From NCBI GenBank assembly GCA_001898825.1, contig MKVK01000055.1:1-35277 (forward strand): 35,277 nucleotides of DNA, in the 5' to 3' direction. The first letter of the stretch is position 1. Each line of letters begins with the position of its first letter. A program made the position numbers and the translations under genes. Under the pieces are notes generated by a model. The model worked only from the letters and a program-made list of their open reading frames with translations. It did not search any database and was not told the origin of the DNA. The DNA comes from Magnetospirillum sp. 64-120. GTDB lineage: Bacteria; Pseudomonadota; Alphaproteobacteria; Rhodospirillales; Magnetospirillaceae. Below, piece by piece: positions 1 through 7,822 of this stretch.

Positions 1-42
1 CGCAAACTGCTCATCCGTCAGCCAGAAAAGGTGATCGTTCAT
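1..42 (-). CDS. IS5-family transposase, N-terminal fragment
   Basis: Reading from the ATG at 42, the visible 14 residues are MNDHLFWLTDEQFA. They match the typical N-terminus of IS5/IS427/IS1031-type transposases, where an LFWLTDEQ-like stretch precedes the helix-turn-helix region. The gene runs off the left edge, so it is not possible to say whether it is intact. An AAGGGAGCC stretch upstream could serve as ribosome-binding site. Confidence 0.65.
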   Translation of the reverse strand, partial: MNDHLFWLTDEQFA

Positions 43-114
43 CCAAAGGCTCCCTTCGGGAACCTTGAATCACAACGCCGCTGCGGGGGAAAGCTATTTT
101 ATAGGTCCTGACCC
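1..114 (-). mobile_element. Edge of an IS5-family insertion sequence, cut by the window start
   Basis: The segment holds the 5' end of a minus-strand transposase and about 70 bases of IS leader. The outer end is probably the GGGTCAGGACC sequence (minus strand, 114-104). It abuts TAA, which would suit the 3-base TNA target duplication of IS1031-type elements. The other terminus lies outside the window, so both the boundary and the family assignment are inferences from the transposase start and the end sequence. Confidence 0.6.
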
Positions 115-191
115 TAACGCAAGACACACAACCTTGCCATGCCGAAAGTTCCCTTTCGCTGACCACCGGCAGGTGTAGACTGACCAACTGA

Positions 192-201
192 ACTGATCAG
201 T
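192..201. promoter_or_regulatory. Candidate operator upstream of the ABC export operon
   Basis: ACTGATCAGT is a perfect 10-base palindrome, flanked by looser AGACTG (177-182) and CAGTCT (203-208) arms. It sits about 20 bases before the adaptor start codon, where a TetR-type repressor could block transcription. In enterobacteria the related ybhGFSR operon is controlled by the TetR-family protein CecR. No regulator gene is visible here, because the IS edge occupies the upstream side. The role is inferred. Confidence 0.35.
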
Positions 202-219
202 ACAGTCTGTGAGGCCGCC

Positions 220-1203
220 ATGAACCGCAAACCCGTCGTCGCCGTGGTAATTCTGGCCGCACTCGCCGGTGGCGGCTGGTGGTTGGCCCACCGTCCCGTG
301 GCCGATACCGGGGTGCTGACCCTGTCCGGCAACGTGGACGTCCGTCAGGTGGACCTGTCGTTCCGCGTCGAGGGCCGTCTGGCCAAGCTGCTGGTGGAAG
401 AAGGCGACCGCGTCACCGCCGGCCAAGTGGTGGCCGAACTGGATGACGGTTACCTGAAGGACGCGGTCCGGGTAGCGGAATCCCGGCTGGCAGCGCAAGA
501 GGCGCAACTGGCCAAGCTGGAAGCCGGCAACCGCCCGCAAGAAATCGCCCAGGCCAAGGCCGAATTGGAAAAGGCCGAGGCGGCGCTGACCAACGCCCGG
601 GCCACCTATGACCGCCGTGCCGCTTTGCCGGTGGATTCCACCATTTCCCGTCAGGCCCTGGACGACGCCCGCAACGTGCTGCGTCAGGCGGAAGCAACGG
701 CGTCGCGCGCCCGCCAAGCCCTGGACCTGTCGCGCCAAGGCTTCCGCGAGGAAGACATCAGCATCGCCCGCGCCCAAATGGAGGGCGAACGCGCCACCTT
801 GGACCTGATGCGTAGGCGGCTGGCCGACGCGGTGCTGAGCGCCCCGTCCGACGGCATCGTCATGTCCCGGGTGCGCGAGCCCGGTTCCATGACCCTGCCC
901 GGCTCGACGGTGGCGACCGTGGCGCTGTCGTCACCCATGCAGGTGCGCGCCTGGGTGGCCGAACCCGATTTGGGCAGGGTCCAACCCGGCATGGCGGCCG
1001 ACATCGTCACCGATGGCGGACGCACCTATCACGGTCAGGTGGGATTCATCTCGCCGGTGGCCGAGTTCACGCCGAAAACGGTGGAAACCCGCGAATTGCG
1101 CACATCCCTGGTCTATCGCCTGCGCGTCGTGGTGTCCGACCCCGACGAAGCCCTGCGTCAGGGCATGCCGGTGACCTTGCATCTGACCCCGGCGCCCCAG
1201 TGA
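220..1203 (+). CDS. HlyD/YbhG-type periplasmic adaptor subunit of ABC exporter
   Basis: This 327-residue membrane-fusion protein should link an inner-membrane ABC exporter to an outer-membrane channel. An uncleaved N-terminal membrane anchor (about residues 4-22) is followed by a lipoyl-like half-motif around residues 55-75 (LLVEEGDRVTAGQVVAELDD). A long Ala/Arg/Glu-rich coiled-coil hairpin follows (about 80-205), then a second lipoyl half and a beta-barrel domain (about 205-325). It starts the operon, and its TGA overlaps the next ATG (TGATG). Size and order match E. coli YbhG. The substrate is unknown; YbhGFSR homologues are implicated in drug and cation export. Confidence 0.88.
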   Translation: MNRKPVVAVVILAALAGGGWWLAHRPVADTGVLTLSGNVDVRQVDLSFRVEGRLAKLLVEEGDRVTAGQVVAELDDGYLKDAVRVAESRLAAQEAQLAKLEAGNRPQEIAQAKAELEKAEAALTNARATYDRRAALPVDSTISRQALDDARNVLRQAEATASRARQALDLSRQGFREEDISIARAQMEGERATLDLMRRRLADAVLSAPSDGIVMSRVREPGSMTLPGSTVATVALSSPMQVRAWVAEPDLGRVQPGMAADIVTDGGRTYHGQVGFISPVAEFTPKTVETRELRTSLVYRLRVVVSDPDEALRQGMPVTLHLTPAPQ

Positions 1204-2849
1204 TGCCGGCCGCCGTCACCCTGACCGGGGTGGGCAAAAGTTTCGGCCGCACCCCCGCCATCCGCCAGCTTTCGGCCCGCATCGAAAGCGGCCGTGTCAC
1301 CGGTCTGGTCGGCGCCGACGGGGCCGGCAAGACCACCTTGATGCGGCTGATGGCGGGGTTGATGAAACCCGACCAAGGCGACATCCGGATCCATGGCAGC
1401 ATCGGCACCATGCCGCAACGCTTCGGCCTGTACGAAGATTTGACGGTGGCCGAGAACATGCGGCTTTACGCCGAATTGCGCGAACTGCCCGCCGCCGACC
1501 AACCCGCCACCTTCGCCCGCCTGCTGGGCTTCGCCGGACTGGACGGCTTTCAGTCGCGGCTGGCCGGCAAGCTGTCGGGCGGCATGAAGCAGAAACTGGG
1601 ACTGGCCTGCGCCCTGCTGGCCACGCCCGACGTGTTGCTGCTGGACGAACCCAGCGTCGGCGTCGATCCGGTGTCGCGCCGGCAACTTTGGGCCATGGTG
1701 GGCGACTTGGCCGCGCAAGGCGTGGCGGTGGTGTGGAGCACCGCCTATCTGGACGAAGCCGAACGTTGCGACCACGTGCTGCTGATGGACAAGGGGCAGT
1801 TGCTGCATGAAGGCCCGCCCGACCAGCTGACCGCCCGCGTCGCCGGGCGCTGCTTCGTCGCCAAGGGGGGCGACCGCCGCAAGCTGCAAGCCTTGGCCGC
1901 CGCGTCCCCCCATGTGCGTGACGCGCTGATCCAAGGGGCCAGCGTGCGACTGGTGCTGGAAGCCGGTTCCCCGCCCCCCCCTTTGCCCGACTGCACCCTG
2001 GAACCGGTGGCGCCGCGTTTCGAGGACGCTTTCGTCACCCTGCTGGACGATTCCGGCCCCATCCCCGCCCTGCCGCCGCGCCCGTCCCCCCCGGCCCATG
2101 CCGACGGCATCGCCGTGCGGGCCGACGATCTGGTCCGCCGCTTCGGCGACTTCGTCGCCGTCGACCATGTCAGCTTCGACGTCAAGCAAGGCGAAATCTT
2201 CGGTCTGCTGGGCCCCAACGGCGCCGGCAAGTCCACCACCTTCCGCATGCTGTGCGGTTTGCTGCCGGCAAGCGGCGGCAAGGCGCTGGTGGGTGGGCTG
2301 GATTTGGCGAAAGCCGCCGCCATGGGTCGTCAGCGCCTGGGCTACATGTCGCAGAAATTCTCGCTGTACCCGGAATTGTCGGTGCGCCAGAACCTGACCT
2401 TCTTCGCCGGCATCTATGGCCTGTCGGGCAACGCCAAGCGTCAGGCCATCGCCACCATGGAACGGGTCTTCGCCCTGGAACCCATGGCCGGGTCCGATGC
2501 CGGCACCCTGCCCTTGGGCTTCAAACAGCGTCTGGCCCTGGCCTGCGCCATCATGCACGCGCCTGACACCTTGTTCCTGGACGAACCCACATCGGGCGTC
2601 GATCCCTTGGTGCGGCGCGAATTCTGGTCGCATATCAACGCCATGGCGGCGCAAGGGGTGTCGGTGCTGGTCACCACCCATTTCCTGGACGAAGCGGAAT
2701 ATTGCGACCGCATCGGTATCGTCTATGCCGGAAAACTGATCGCCATCGGCACCCCTGACCAGATCAAGGCCCGAGTGCGCAGCGCCGCCAATCCCGATCC
2801 CACCCTGGAAGACGCTTTCGTCGCCCTGGTCGAGGAGGCGAACCGATGA
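1203..2849 (+). CDS. YbhF-like tandem ABC ATP-binding protein
   Basis: This 548-residue protein carries two complete ATPase domains in one chain. Domain 1 has Walker A GADGAGKTT (37-45), signature LSGGM (near 124) and Walker B LLLDEP (near 146). Domain 2 has Walker A GPNGAGKST (near 337), a degenerate signature LPLGFKQR (near 436) and LFLDEPTSG (near 458). The same LPLGF replacement is typical of YbhF-type proteins, so it supports the family call and is not damage. I chose the ATG at 1203 over the GTG at 1200 because it forms a TGATG overlap with the adaptor stop. It powers the two permeases that follow. Confidence 0.9.
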   Translation: MPAAVTLTGVGKSFGRTPAIRQLSARIESGRVTGLVGADGAGKTTLMRLMAGLMKPDQGDIRIHGSIGTMPQRFGLYEDLTVAENMRLYAELRELPAADQPATFARLLGFAGLDGFQSRLAGKLSGGMKQKLGLACALLATPDVLLLDEPSVGVDPVSRRQLWAMVGDLAAQGVAVVWSTAYLDEAERCDHVLLMDKGQLLHEGPPDQLTARVAGRCFVAKGGDRRKLQALAAASPHVRDALIQGASVRLVLEAGSPPPPLPDCTLEPVAPRFEDAFVTLLDDSGPIPALPPRPSPPAHADGIAVRADDLVRRFGDFVAVDHVSFDVKQGEIFGLLGPNGAGKSTTFRMLCGLLPASGGKALVGGLDLAKAAAMGRQRLGYMSQKFSLYPELSVRQNLTFFAGIYGLSGNAKRQAIATMERVFALEPMAGSDAGTLPLGFKQRLALACAIMHAPDTLFLDEPTSGVDPLVRREFWSHINAMAAQGVSVLVTTHFLDEAEYCDRIGIVYAGKLIAIGTPDQIKARVRSAANPDPTLEDAFVALVEEANR

Positions 2850-3964
2850 TGAAGCCCCGCCGCCTTGTGGCGCTGATGGTCAAGGAAACCCTGCAGATCC
2901 GCCGCGACCCGTCCAGCCTGTACATCGCCTTCGCCCTGCCGCTGGTGCTGTTGTTGCTGATCGGCTTCGGGGTGTCTTTGGACGCCAAGGACATCCGGCT
3001 GGCGGTGGTGTTGGAACAACCCACCCCCCAGGCCCAATCGCTGGTCGCCGCCTTCCGCGCCTCGCCATTTTTCGTCGTCGACGAACTGCGCCTGCGCCAG
3101 GACGCCGAGGCCGGCCTGGTATCGGGGCGTTACCGGGCCGCCGTGCTTCTGGCCAACGATTTCCAATCCCGTTTCAACCGGGGCGCCGAGGCCCCCATCC
3201 AGGTGCTGCTGGACGGCACCGACGCCAACACCGCCCGGCTGGCCAAGGGTTATGTCGAGGGGGTATGGGCCAAGTGGCTGGCCTACGAAGCCCGATCCAC
3301 CGCCCGATCCACCGCCTTGCCCATCACCGTGGAAAGCCGGGTCTGGTTCAACCCGGCCCTGGAATCGCGCCATTTCCTGATCCCCGGCCTGATCGCCATC
3401 ATCATGACGCTGACCGGGACCATCCTGACGGCGTTGGTGGTGGCCCGCGAATGGGAACGCGGCACCATGGAAGCACTGATCGCCACCCCCGTCGGCCGTG
3501 TCGAGTTGCTGGTGGGAAAACTGGCGCCCTATTTCGTCCTGGGCATGGGCGGCATGGCTTTGTCGGTGGTGGTGGGAATGACGGTCTACGACGTGCCGTT
3601 CCGGGGCTCGTGGTGGGTGCTGACCGTGTGCTCGGCGCTTTATATGGCATGTTCGCTGGCCATGGGCCTGCTGATATCCACCATCGCCAAGAACCAGTTC
3701 GTCGCCGGTCAGGTGGCGTTGATCGCCGCCTTCCTGCCCGCCTTCATGCTGTCGGGCTTCGTCTTCGAACCGTCCAGCATGCCGCTGCCCATCGAGCTGT
3801 TGTCCCGCGTCGTCGCGGCGCGCTATTTCGTCACCATCTTGCAGACCTTGTTCCTGGCCGGCGACGTGTGGAGCGTGATCGTGCCCAATTCCCTGGCGCT
3901 TTTGGCCATTGCCGCCTTCTTCCTGGGCCTGACCTGGAAGCGCACCCGCAAAAGCCTGGAGTGA
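2846..3964 (+). CDS. ABC-2 type permease, YbhS-like
   Basis: This 372-residue inner-membrane protein has the ABC-2 layout. There is one N-terminal membrane helix (about 25-47), a large extracytoplasmic domain (about 50-175), then five C-terminal helices. The stretch VVAREWERGTMEALIATPVG (about 199-218) is the conserved cytoplasmic coupling segment of this family. An ATGA overlap joins it to the ATPase gene, with a GAGGAGG-like Shine-Dalgarno just before it. It probably forms a heterodimer with the next gene product. A 12-base direct repeat at about 3292-3315 encodes a duplicated ARST unit. Confidence 0.9.
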   Translation: MMKPRRLVALMVKETLQIRRDPSSLYIAFALPLVLLLLIGFGVSLDAKDIRLAVVLEQPTPQAQSLVAAFRASPFFVVDELRLRQDAEAGLVSGRYRAAVLLANDFQSRFNRGAEAPIQVLLDGTDANTARLAKGYVEGVWAKWLAYEARSTARSTALPITVESRVWFNPALESRHFLIPGLIAIIMTLTGTILTALVVAREWERGTMEALIATPVGRVELLVGKLAPYFVLGMGGMALSVVVGMTVYDVPFRGSWWVLTVCSALYMACSLAMGLLISTIAKNQFVAGQVALIAAFLPAFMLSGFVFEPSSMPLPIELLSRVVAARYFVTILQTLFLAGDVWSVIVPNSLALLAIAAFFLGLTWKRTRKSLE

Positions 3965-3969
3965 CCCCC

Positions 3970-5067
3970 ATGTTCGGCCGCATCCGATCGCTGATCATCA
4001 AGGAAATGCTGGCGTTGTGGCGTGACCCGAAAAGCCGCTTCGTCATGATCGTCCCGCCGTTGATCCAATTGGCGGTGTTTTCCTATGCCTGTACCTATGA
4101 CGTCAAACAGGCGTCGCTGGCGCTGCTGAACCAGGATGGCGGGCTGGCGGCGCGGGAACTGGTGGCGCGTGTCGCCGGCGCCCCGGCCTTCGCCGACCTG
4201 GTGATGGTCGCCACCGAAGAACAACTTCGTGACGCCATCGATTCCCGCCGCGCCATGGCGGGTCTGCGCATTCCCCAGGATTTCAGCCGCAAGGTCGAAC
4301 AGGGCGCCGGCGCCAGCGTGCAGGTGATCCTGGACGGAAGACGCTCCAACAGCGCCCAGATCGTTTCCGGCTATCTGCAAACCATCATCGCCGACCACAA
4401 TGCCGAACTGGCCCCCGCCACCCGCGTCCCCACCCTGGTGGCGCGGTCGTGGTTCAACCCCAACCTGGAAAGCATCTGGGTGGTGGTGCCGGGATTGGTC
4501 GGCGTGCTGACCCAGGTGGTGGCGCTGGTGGTCACCGCGCTGTCGGTGGCCCGCGAACGCGAGTTGGGCACCTTCGAGCAATTGCTGGTCACCCCCCTGC
4601 GACCATGGGAAATCCTGGTCGGCAAGACCATGCCGGCACTGTTGATCGGGCTGGTGGAAAGCAGCCTGATCATCGCCGTGGCCGGATGGTGGTTCCAGGT
4701 GCCGCTGACCGCGTCCCTGGTTCTGGTTTACGCGGCGGTGGTGGCCTTCGTCGCCTCGGTGATCGGGGTCGGGCTGTTCATCTCGGCTTTGTGCGGCACC
4801 CAACAGCAGGCCATCTTGGGGGCGTTCTTCTTTCTGGTGCCGACCATGATCCTGTCGGGATTCGCCACCCCGGTGGAAAACATGCCCGACTGGCTGCAAG
4901 TGGTGACCCTGGCCAATCCGGTGCGCCACTTCCTGCATCTGATCTGGGGGCTGTTCCTCAAAGGCATCGGCCCGGCCCAGGCCTGGGACAGCATCTGGCC
5001 CATGCTGGTGATCGCGGCGGTTACGCTGACGGGCTCCGCTTTCGCCTTCCGTCGCAGGCTTTACTGA
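3970..5067 (+). CDS. ABC-2 type permease, YbhR-like
   Basis: This 365-residue second permease is paralogous to the gene before it. It has one N-terminal helix, a large periplasmic loop and five C-terminal helices. The coupling segment VARERELGTFEQLLVTPLRP is conserved. The frame is open far upstream (to about 3265), but that part is only the shadow of the previous gene. The ATG at 3970 gives the canonical MFGRIRSLIIKEMLALWRD start, five bases after the previous stop and behind a GGAG. The last 47 bases overlap the 3' end of the convergent nifX-like gene. It completes the four-gene YbhGFSR-type exporter. Confidence 0.9.
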   Translation: MFGRIRSLIIKEMLALWRDPKSRFVMIVPPLIQLAVFSYACTYDVKQASLALLNQDGGLAARELVARVAGAPAFADLVMVATEEQLRDAIDSRRAMAGLRIPQDFSRKVEQGAGASVQVILDGRRSNSAQIVSGYLQTIIADHNAELAPATRVPTLVARSWFNPNLESIWVVVPGLVGVLTQVVALVVTALSVARERELGTFEQLLVTPLRPWEILVGKTMPALLIGLVESSLIIAVAGWWFQVPLTASLVLVYAAVVAFVASVIGVGLFISALCGTQQQAILGAFFFLVPTMILSGFATPVENMPDWLQVVTLANPVRHFLHLIWGLFLKGIGPAQAWDSIWPMLVIAAVTLTGSAFAFRRRLY

Positions 5068-5437
5068 AATGGTCCTTTTGCTGCTCGCGCCGCAGCCAGC
5101 CGCGCGGATTGCGCCGTAAGCCATCGCGCAGGGCATCAAGCGCGGTGGCGATGGGCTGGCCGGCATAGGCCCGCATGGGCACGACGCGAGCACGGGCCAA
5201 CCCCGCTTCGCCTTCCGGTCCCACGTCGACGACGAAGACCATGGAACAGCCGCGAAGCGCCCGGATGCGCGGCGTCAGCTTCTCATGGTCGCCGTCCTGG
5301 GCCAGACCGTGGCGGAAAGCCCGCGTCGCCACGTAACGATAGCCTTCGGCGGACACGTCGAAGATCAGCAGATGCCGTGCCCATCCCAGATGGGCGTCCA
5401 CATGGGTCATGTCCTGGGTGGCGACAGCGATCTTCAT
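5021..5437 (-). CDS. NifX/NifB-associated FeMo-cofactor-binding family protein
   Basis: This 138-residue protein starts MKIAVATQDMTHVDAHLGWA, the fold signature of the NifX/NafY/NifB-C-terminal family that binds nitrogenase cofactor precursors. The family core covers about residues 1-118 and ends with NPRGWLRR, resembling the NPPPWLRK-like end of NifX proteins. The last 20 or so residues are basic, lie over the 3' end of the convergent permease gene, and look like a drifted tail. Its ATG overlaps the modC stop (TGATG), so it is translated with the molybdate transporter. That context suggests a role in molybdenum or FeMo-cofactor handling. I cannot separate nifX from other paralogues. Confidence 0.8.
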   Translation of the reverse strand: MKIAVATQDMTHVDAHLGWARHLLIFDVSAEGYRYVATRAFRHGLAQDGDHEKLTPRIRALRGCSMVFVVDVGPEGEAGLARARVVPMRAYAGQPIATALDALRDGLRRNPRGWLRREQQKDHFSKACDGRRKRSPSA

Positions 5438-6534
5438 CAGTTCCCCCCTGTTTTAGCGACCTCTCCGCGGGCGATGGTCAACGCCTTGACCATGGCGTGC
5501 ACATCCATGCCCGGCTGCAAATTCAAATCGGCCTGGGCCGCGCTGGATATCTGCGCCCACAGCTGGGTGGCGCCGCATTCCAAGATGACGTCCACCAGAC
5601 CGGACTCTCCGTGACTGACCGACAGCACCTTGGCCGGCAACACGTTGCGCACCGACACCCGGCCGGGATGGTCCAGCGCGATGGCCACGTCGCTGGCCTG
5701 GACCCGCAACCGGACGGTCGACCCCAAGGCCAGGTGGTTGCGGGCCATGACCAGGCTGCCCCCGGCAAAGCGCAAGACGGTCATGCCCGATTGGGAATCG
5801 TGGGCTTCCACCTTGGCGCGGATCACCGAGCCGGCTTCCCAGCGACCGGTCAACGGGCGCAGTTCGGGGCGCGACAGCAAGTCCTCGGTGGGGCCGATGG
5901 CCGCCATCCTGCCCTGGTCCATCAACACCAGGGTGTCGGCCAGGGTCAGCACCTCGTCCATGGAATGGCTGACATAAAGGATGGGGATGCCGAAGCGCTT
6001 GGAAAGCGCCCCGATGAAGGGCAGCACCTCGGCCTTGCGGTTGGCGTCCAAGGCGGCCAAGGGTTCGTCCATCAGCAAGATGCGCGGGGACGCCAAAAGC
6101 GCACGGCCGATGGCGACGCGCTGTTTCTCGCCGCCCGACAAAAGCGCCGGACGACGGTCCAGAAGGTGCTCGATGCCCAAAACATCCACGACGGCGTCGA
6201 ATTCCACCTTGCGCTCGGCCGGCGGCACCCGGTCGCGGCCGAAATTCAGATTGGCCCGCACCGACAGATGGGGGAACAGCCGCCCGTCCTGGAACACGTA
6301 ACCCAGGCGGCGGTGTTCGGGGGGAACGTCGATGCGCTCGGCCCGGTCGAACAGCACCCTGCCGTCCACCACGATGCGGCCCTGGTCGGGCCGCGCCAAG
6401 CCGGCCACCATGTTGATCACCGAGGTCTTGCCCGAGCCGGACGGGCCGAACAGGGCGGTGACCCCCGCCCCCGCCTTCAAAGTGACATCGACGCGGAAGC
6501 GGCCTTGCTGGCGGATGATGGACAGGTCCAGCAT
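5437..6534 (-). CDS. modC: Molybdate ABC transporter ATP-binding protein ModC
   Basis: This 365-residue ATPase energises molybdate uptake. It has Walker A GPSGSGKT (30-37), signature LLSGGEKQR (about 130-138), Walker B ILLMDEPLAALD just after, and the switch His in LYVSHS. The C-terminal 75 or so residues (SVIRAKVEAHDSQSGMTVLRF... and a Mop-like beta region) form the molybdate-binding domain typical of ModC. It starts four bases after the modB stop and overlaps the nifX-like start by one base. All three genes therefore form one minus-strand operon. The assignment rests on the Mop-type tail and the modB neighbour. Confidence 0.93.
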   Translation of the reverse strand: MLDLSIIRQQGRFRVDVTLKAGAGVTALFGPSGSGKTSVINMVAGLARPDQGRIVVDGRVLFDRAERIDVPPEHRRLGYVFQDGRLFPHLSVRANLNFGRDRVPPAERKVEFDAVVDVLGIEHLLDRRPALLSGGEKQRVAIGRALLASPRILLMDEPLAALDANRKAEVLPFIGALSKRFGIPILYVSHSMDEVLTLADTLVLMDQGRMAAIGPTEDLLSRPELRPLTGRWEAGSVIRAKVEAHDSQSGMTVLRFAGGSLVMARNHLALGSTVRLRVQASDVAIALDHPGRVSVRNVLPAKVLSVSHGESGLVDVILECGATQLWAQISSAAQADLNLQPGMDVHAMVKALTIARGEVAKTGGN

Positions 6535-6538
6535 GGCC

Positions 6539-7231
6539 CTAGCCTTTCAACCGGGCCTGGACCCGGCGCGACAGAATTTCCGAGGCCATGAGCGCGGCGA
6601 AGGCCACCACCACCGATATGACGCAAAGCCGCAAAGCCGCCGCATCCTCGCCCGGCACCTGGGTCAGGGCGTAAAGGGCGATGGGAAGCGTCCGGGTCTC
6701 GCCGGGGATGTTGGAGACGAAGGTGATGGTGGCGCCGAATTCCGACAGCGAACGGGCGAAAGCCAGGATCACCCCGGTCAGGATGCCCGGCATCACCAAG
6801 GGAAGCGTGACGGTGAAGAAGGTGGCGAAGGGTCCACACCCCAGGGTGCGGGCGGCCTGTTCCAAACCCCGGTCCACCCCTTCCAGCGACAGGCGAATGG
6901 CGCGCACCATCAACGGGAAGGCGATCACCGCCGAGGCGATGGCGGCGCCCTTCCAGGTGAAGGCCACCGAGATGCCGAACCAGTCGTAAAGCGCCGAACC
7001 GATCACGCCCCGGCGTCCCATCAGCACCAGCAGGAAATACCCCACCACCACCGGCGGCAACACCAAGGGCAGATGGATCAGCCCGTCCACCAGGGTCTTG
7101 CCGGGAAAATCCCGGCGCGCCAACAGCCAGGCGCAGCCGATCCCCAACGGCAACGACCCCGCCACCGCCCAGCCGGACACCAGCAGGGACAGGTACAGGG
7201 CTTCCAGTTCCAGATCCGTCAGGGTGAACAT
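6539..7231 (-). CDS. modB: Molybdate ABC transporter permease ModB
   Basis: This 230-residue inner-membrane permease has five to six hydrophobic helices. The EAA-loop region is AARTLGCGPFATFFTVTLPL (about 146-165), followed by PGILTGVILAFARSLSEFGA, the characteristic ModB/CysT stretch. Start MFTLTDLELEALYLSL agrees with ModB proteins. It is the first gene of the operon, and a candidate ModE box lies about 30 bases upstream. The periplasmic binding protein gene modA, normally directly upstream, is absent. The divergent gene there is a RidA-family protein. Confidence 0.93.
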   Translation of the reverse strand: MFTLTDLELEALYLSLLVSGWAVAGSLPLGIGCAWLLARRDFPGKTLVDGLIHLPLVLPPVVVGYFLLVLMGRRGVIGSALYDWFGISVAFTWKGAAIASAVIAFPLMVRAIRLSLEGVDRGLEQAARTLGCGPFATFFTVTLPLVMPGILTGVILAFARSLSEFGATITFVSNIPGETRTLPIALYALTQVPGEDAAALRLCVISVVVAFAALMASEILSRRVQARLKG

Positions 7232-7261
7232 GGGCGGGGCGATCCCTTGTGCAGCGCAAAC

Positions 7262-7286
7262 CGTTATATAGGTCAGCTATACACCC
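7262..7286 (-). promoter_or_regulatory. Candidate ModE (molybdate-repressor) box
   Basis: CGTTATATA is followed after seven bases by TATACACCC. The left half matches the half-site of the proteobacterial Mo-box (CGnTATATA-N6-TATATnnCG); the right half is degraded. It lies 31-55 bases upstream of modB and about 70 bases upstream of the divergent ridA-like gene. Molybdate-bound ModE would be expected to repress modBC-nifX here. The call is from similarity to the consensus only. Confidence 0.5.
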
Positions 7287-7354
7287 ATAAATTCCACAAG
7301 ACAAGAACCCGAGCGATCCCCTACCCTGGCCAGCCTTGAACACGGAGGAAGACC

Positions 7355-7822
7355 ATGAGCCGCAACATCGATTCCCGCCTGGCGCAACTTGGCATCACCC
7401 TGCCGGTCCCGGCGGTGGCGGTGGCCAATTACGTGCCTTACGTGGTGGTGGGCGACCTGGTCTTCGTGTCCGGGCAATTGCCCATGGAAAACGGCAAGCC
7501 CGTCGTGTTGGGTCATTTGGGCGCGGAAGTTTCGCTGGAAGACGGGGTACGCGCCGCCCGTCTATGTGCGCTGAACCTGCTGGCCCAGGCCAAGGCCGCC
7601 TGTGACGGCGACCTGGACCGGGTCAAGCGGCTGGTGCGCATGACCGCCTTCGTCGCCAGCACGCCCGATTTCACCGACCAGCCCAAGGTGGTCAACGGCG
7701 CGTCCGACCTGATGGTCGAAGTCCTGGGCGACGCCGGCCGCCATGCCCGCGTCGCCGTCGGGGCGCCGTCCTTGCCGCTTAACGTCGCGGTAGAAATCGA
7801 AGCGGTGTTCCAGATCGGGTAA
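7355..7822 (+). CDS. RidA (YjgF/YER057c/UK114) family protein
   Basis: This 155-residue protein belongs to the longer RidA subgroup. RidA proteins hydrolyse reactive enamine/imine intermediates released by PLP enzymes or have related hydrolase roles. Visible family features include the V(F/V)VSGQLP strand (about residues 36-43), the LNLLAQAKAACDGDLDRVKR helix (about 73-92) and a C-terminal PLNVAVEIEAVF strand. The usual catalytic Arg region is replaced by RHARVAVGAPSLPLN (about 129-143), which retains an Arg. A good Shine-Dalgarno (GGAGGAAG) precedes the ATG. The last 44 bases overlap the convergent permease gene. Substrate is unknown. Confidence 0.88.
   Translation: MSRNIDSRLAQLGITLPVPAVAVANYVPYVVVGDLVFVSGQLPMENGKPVVLGHLGAEVSLEDGVRAARLCALNLLAQAKAACDGDLDRVKRLVRMTAFVASTPDFTDQPKVVNGASDLMVEVLGDAGRHARVAVGAPSLPLNVAVEIEAVFQIG

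Noticed and set aside
2040-2100. Pro-rich run in the tandem ATPase as a frameshift or domain break
   Set aside because: The frame continues cleanly into the second ATPase domain; this is an ordinary interdomain linker.
1158-2681. 507-codon minus-strand open frame opposite the tandem ATPase gene
   Set aside because: It is Gly/His/Gln-rich with no recognisable domain and lies entirely antisense to a clear gene; high GC content makes such shadows common.
3292-3315. Two-copy 12-base repeat in the first permease as a functional element
   Set aside because: A single in-frame duplication (ARSTARST) in an extracytoplasmic loop; most likely neutral slippage.
3265-3969. Upstream extension of the second permease to 600 residues
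   Set aside because: The extra 235 residues are an out-of-frame reading of the first permease; the ATG at 3970 gives the family's normal N-terminus.
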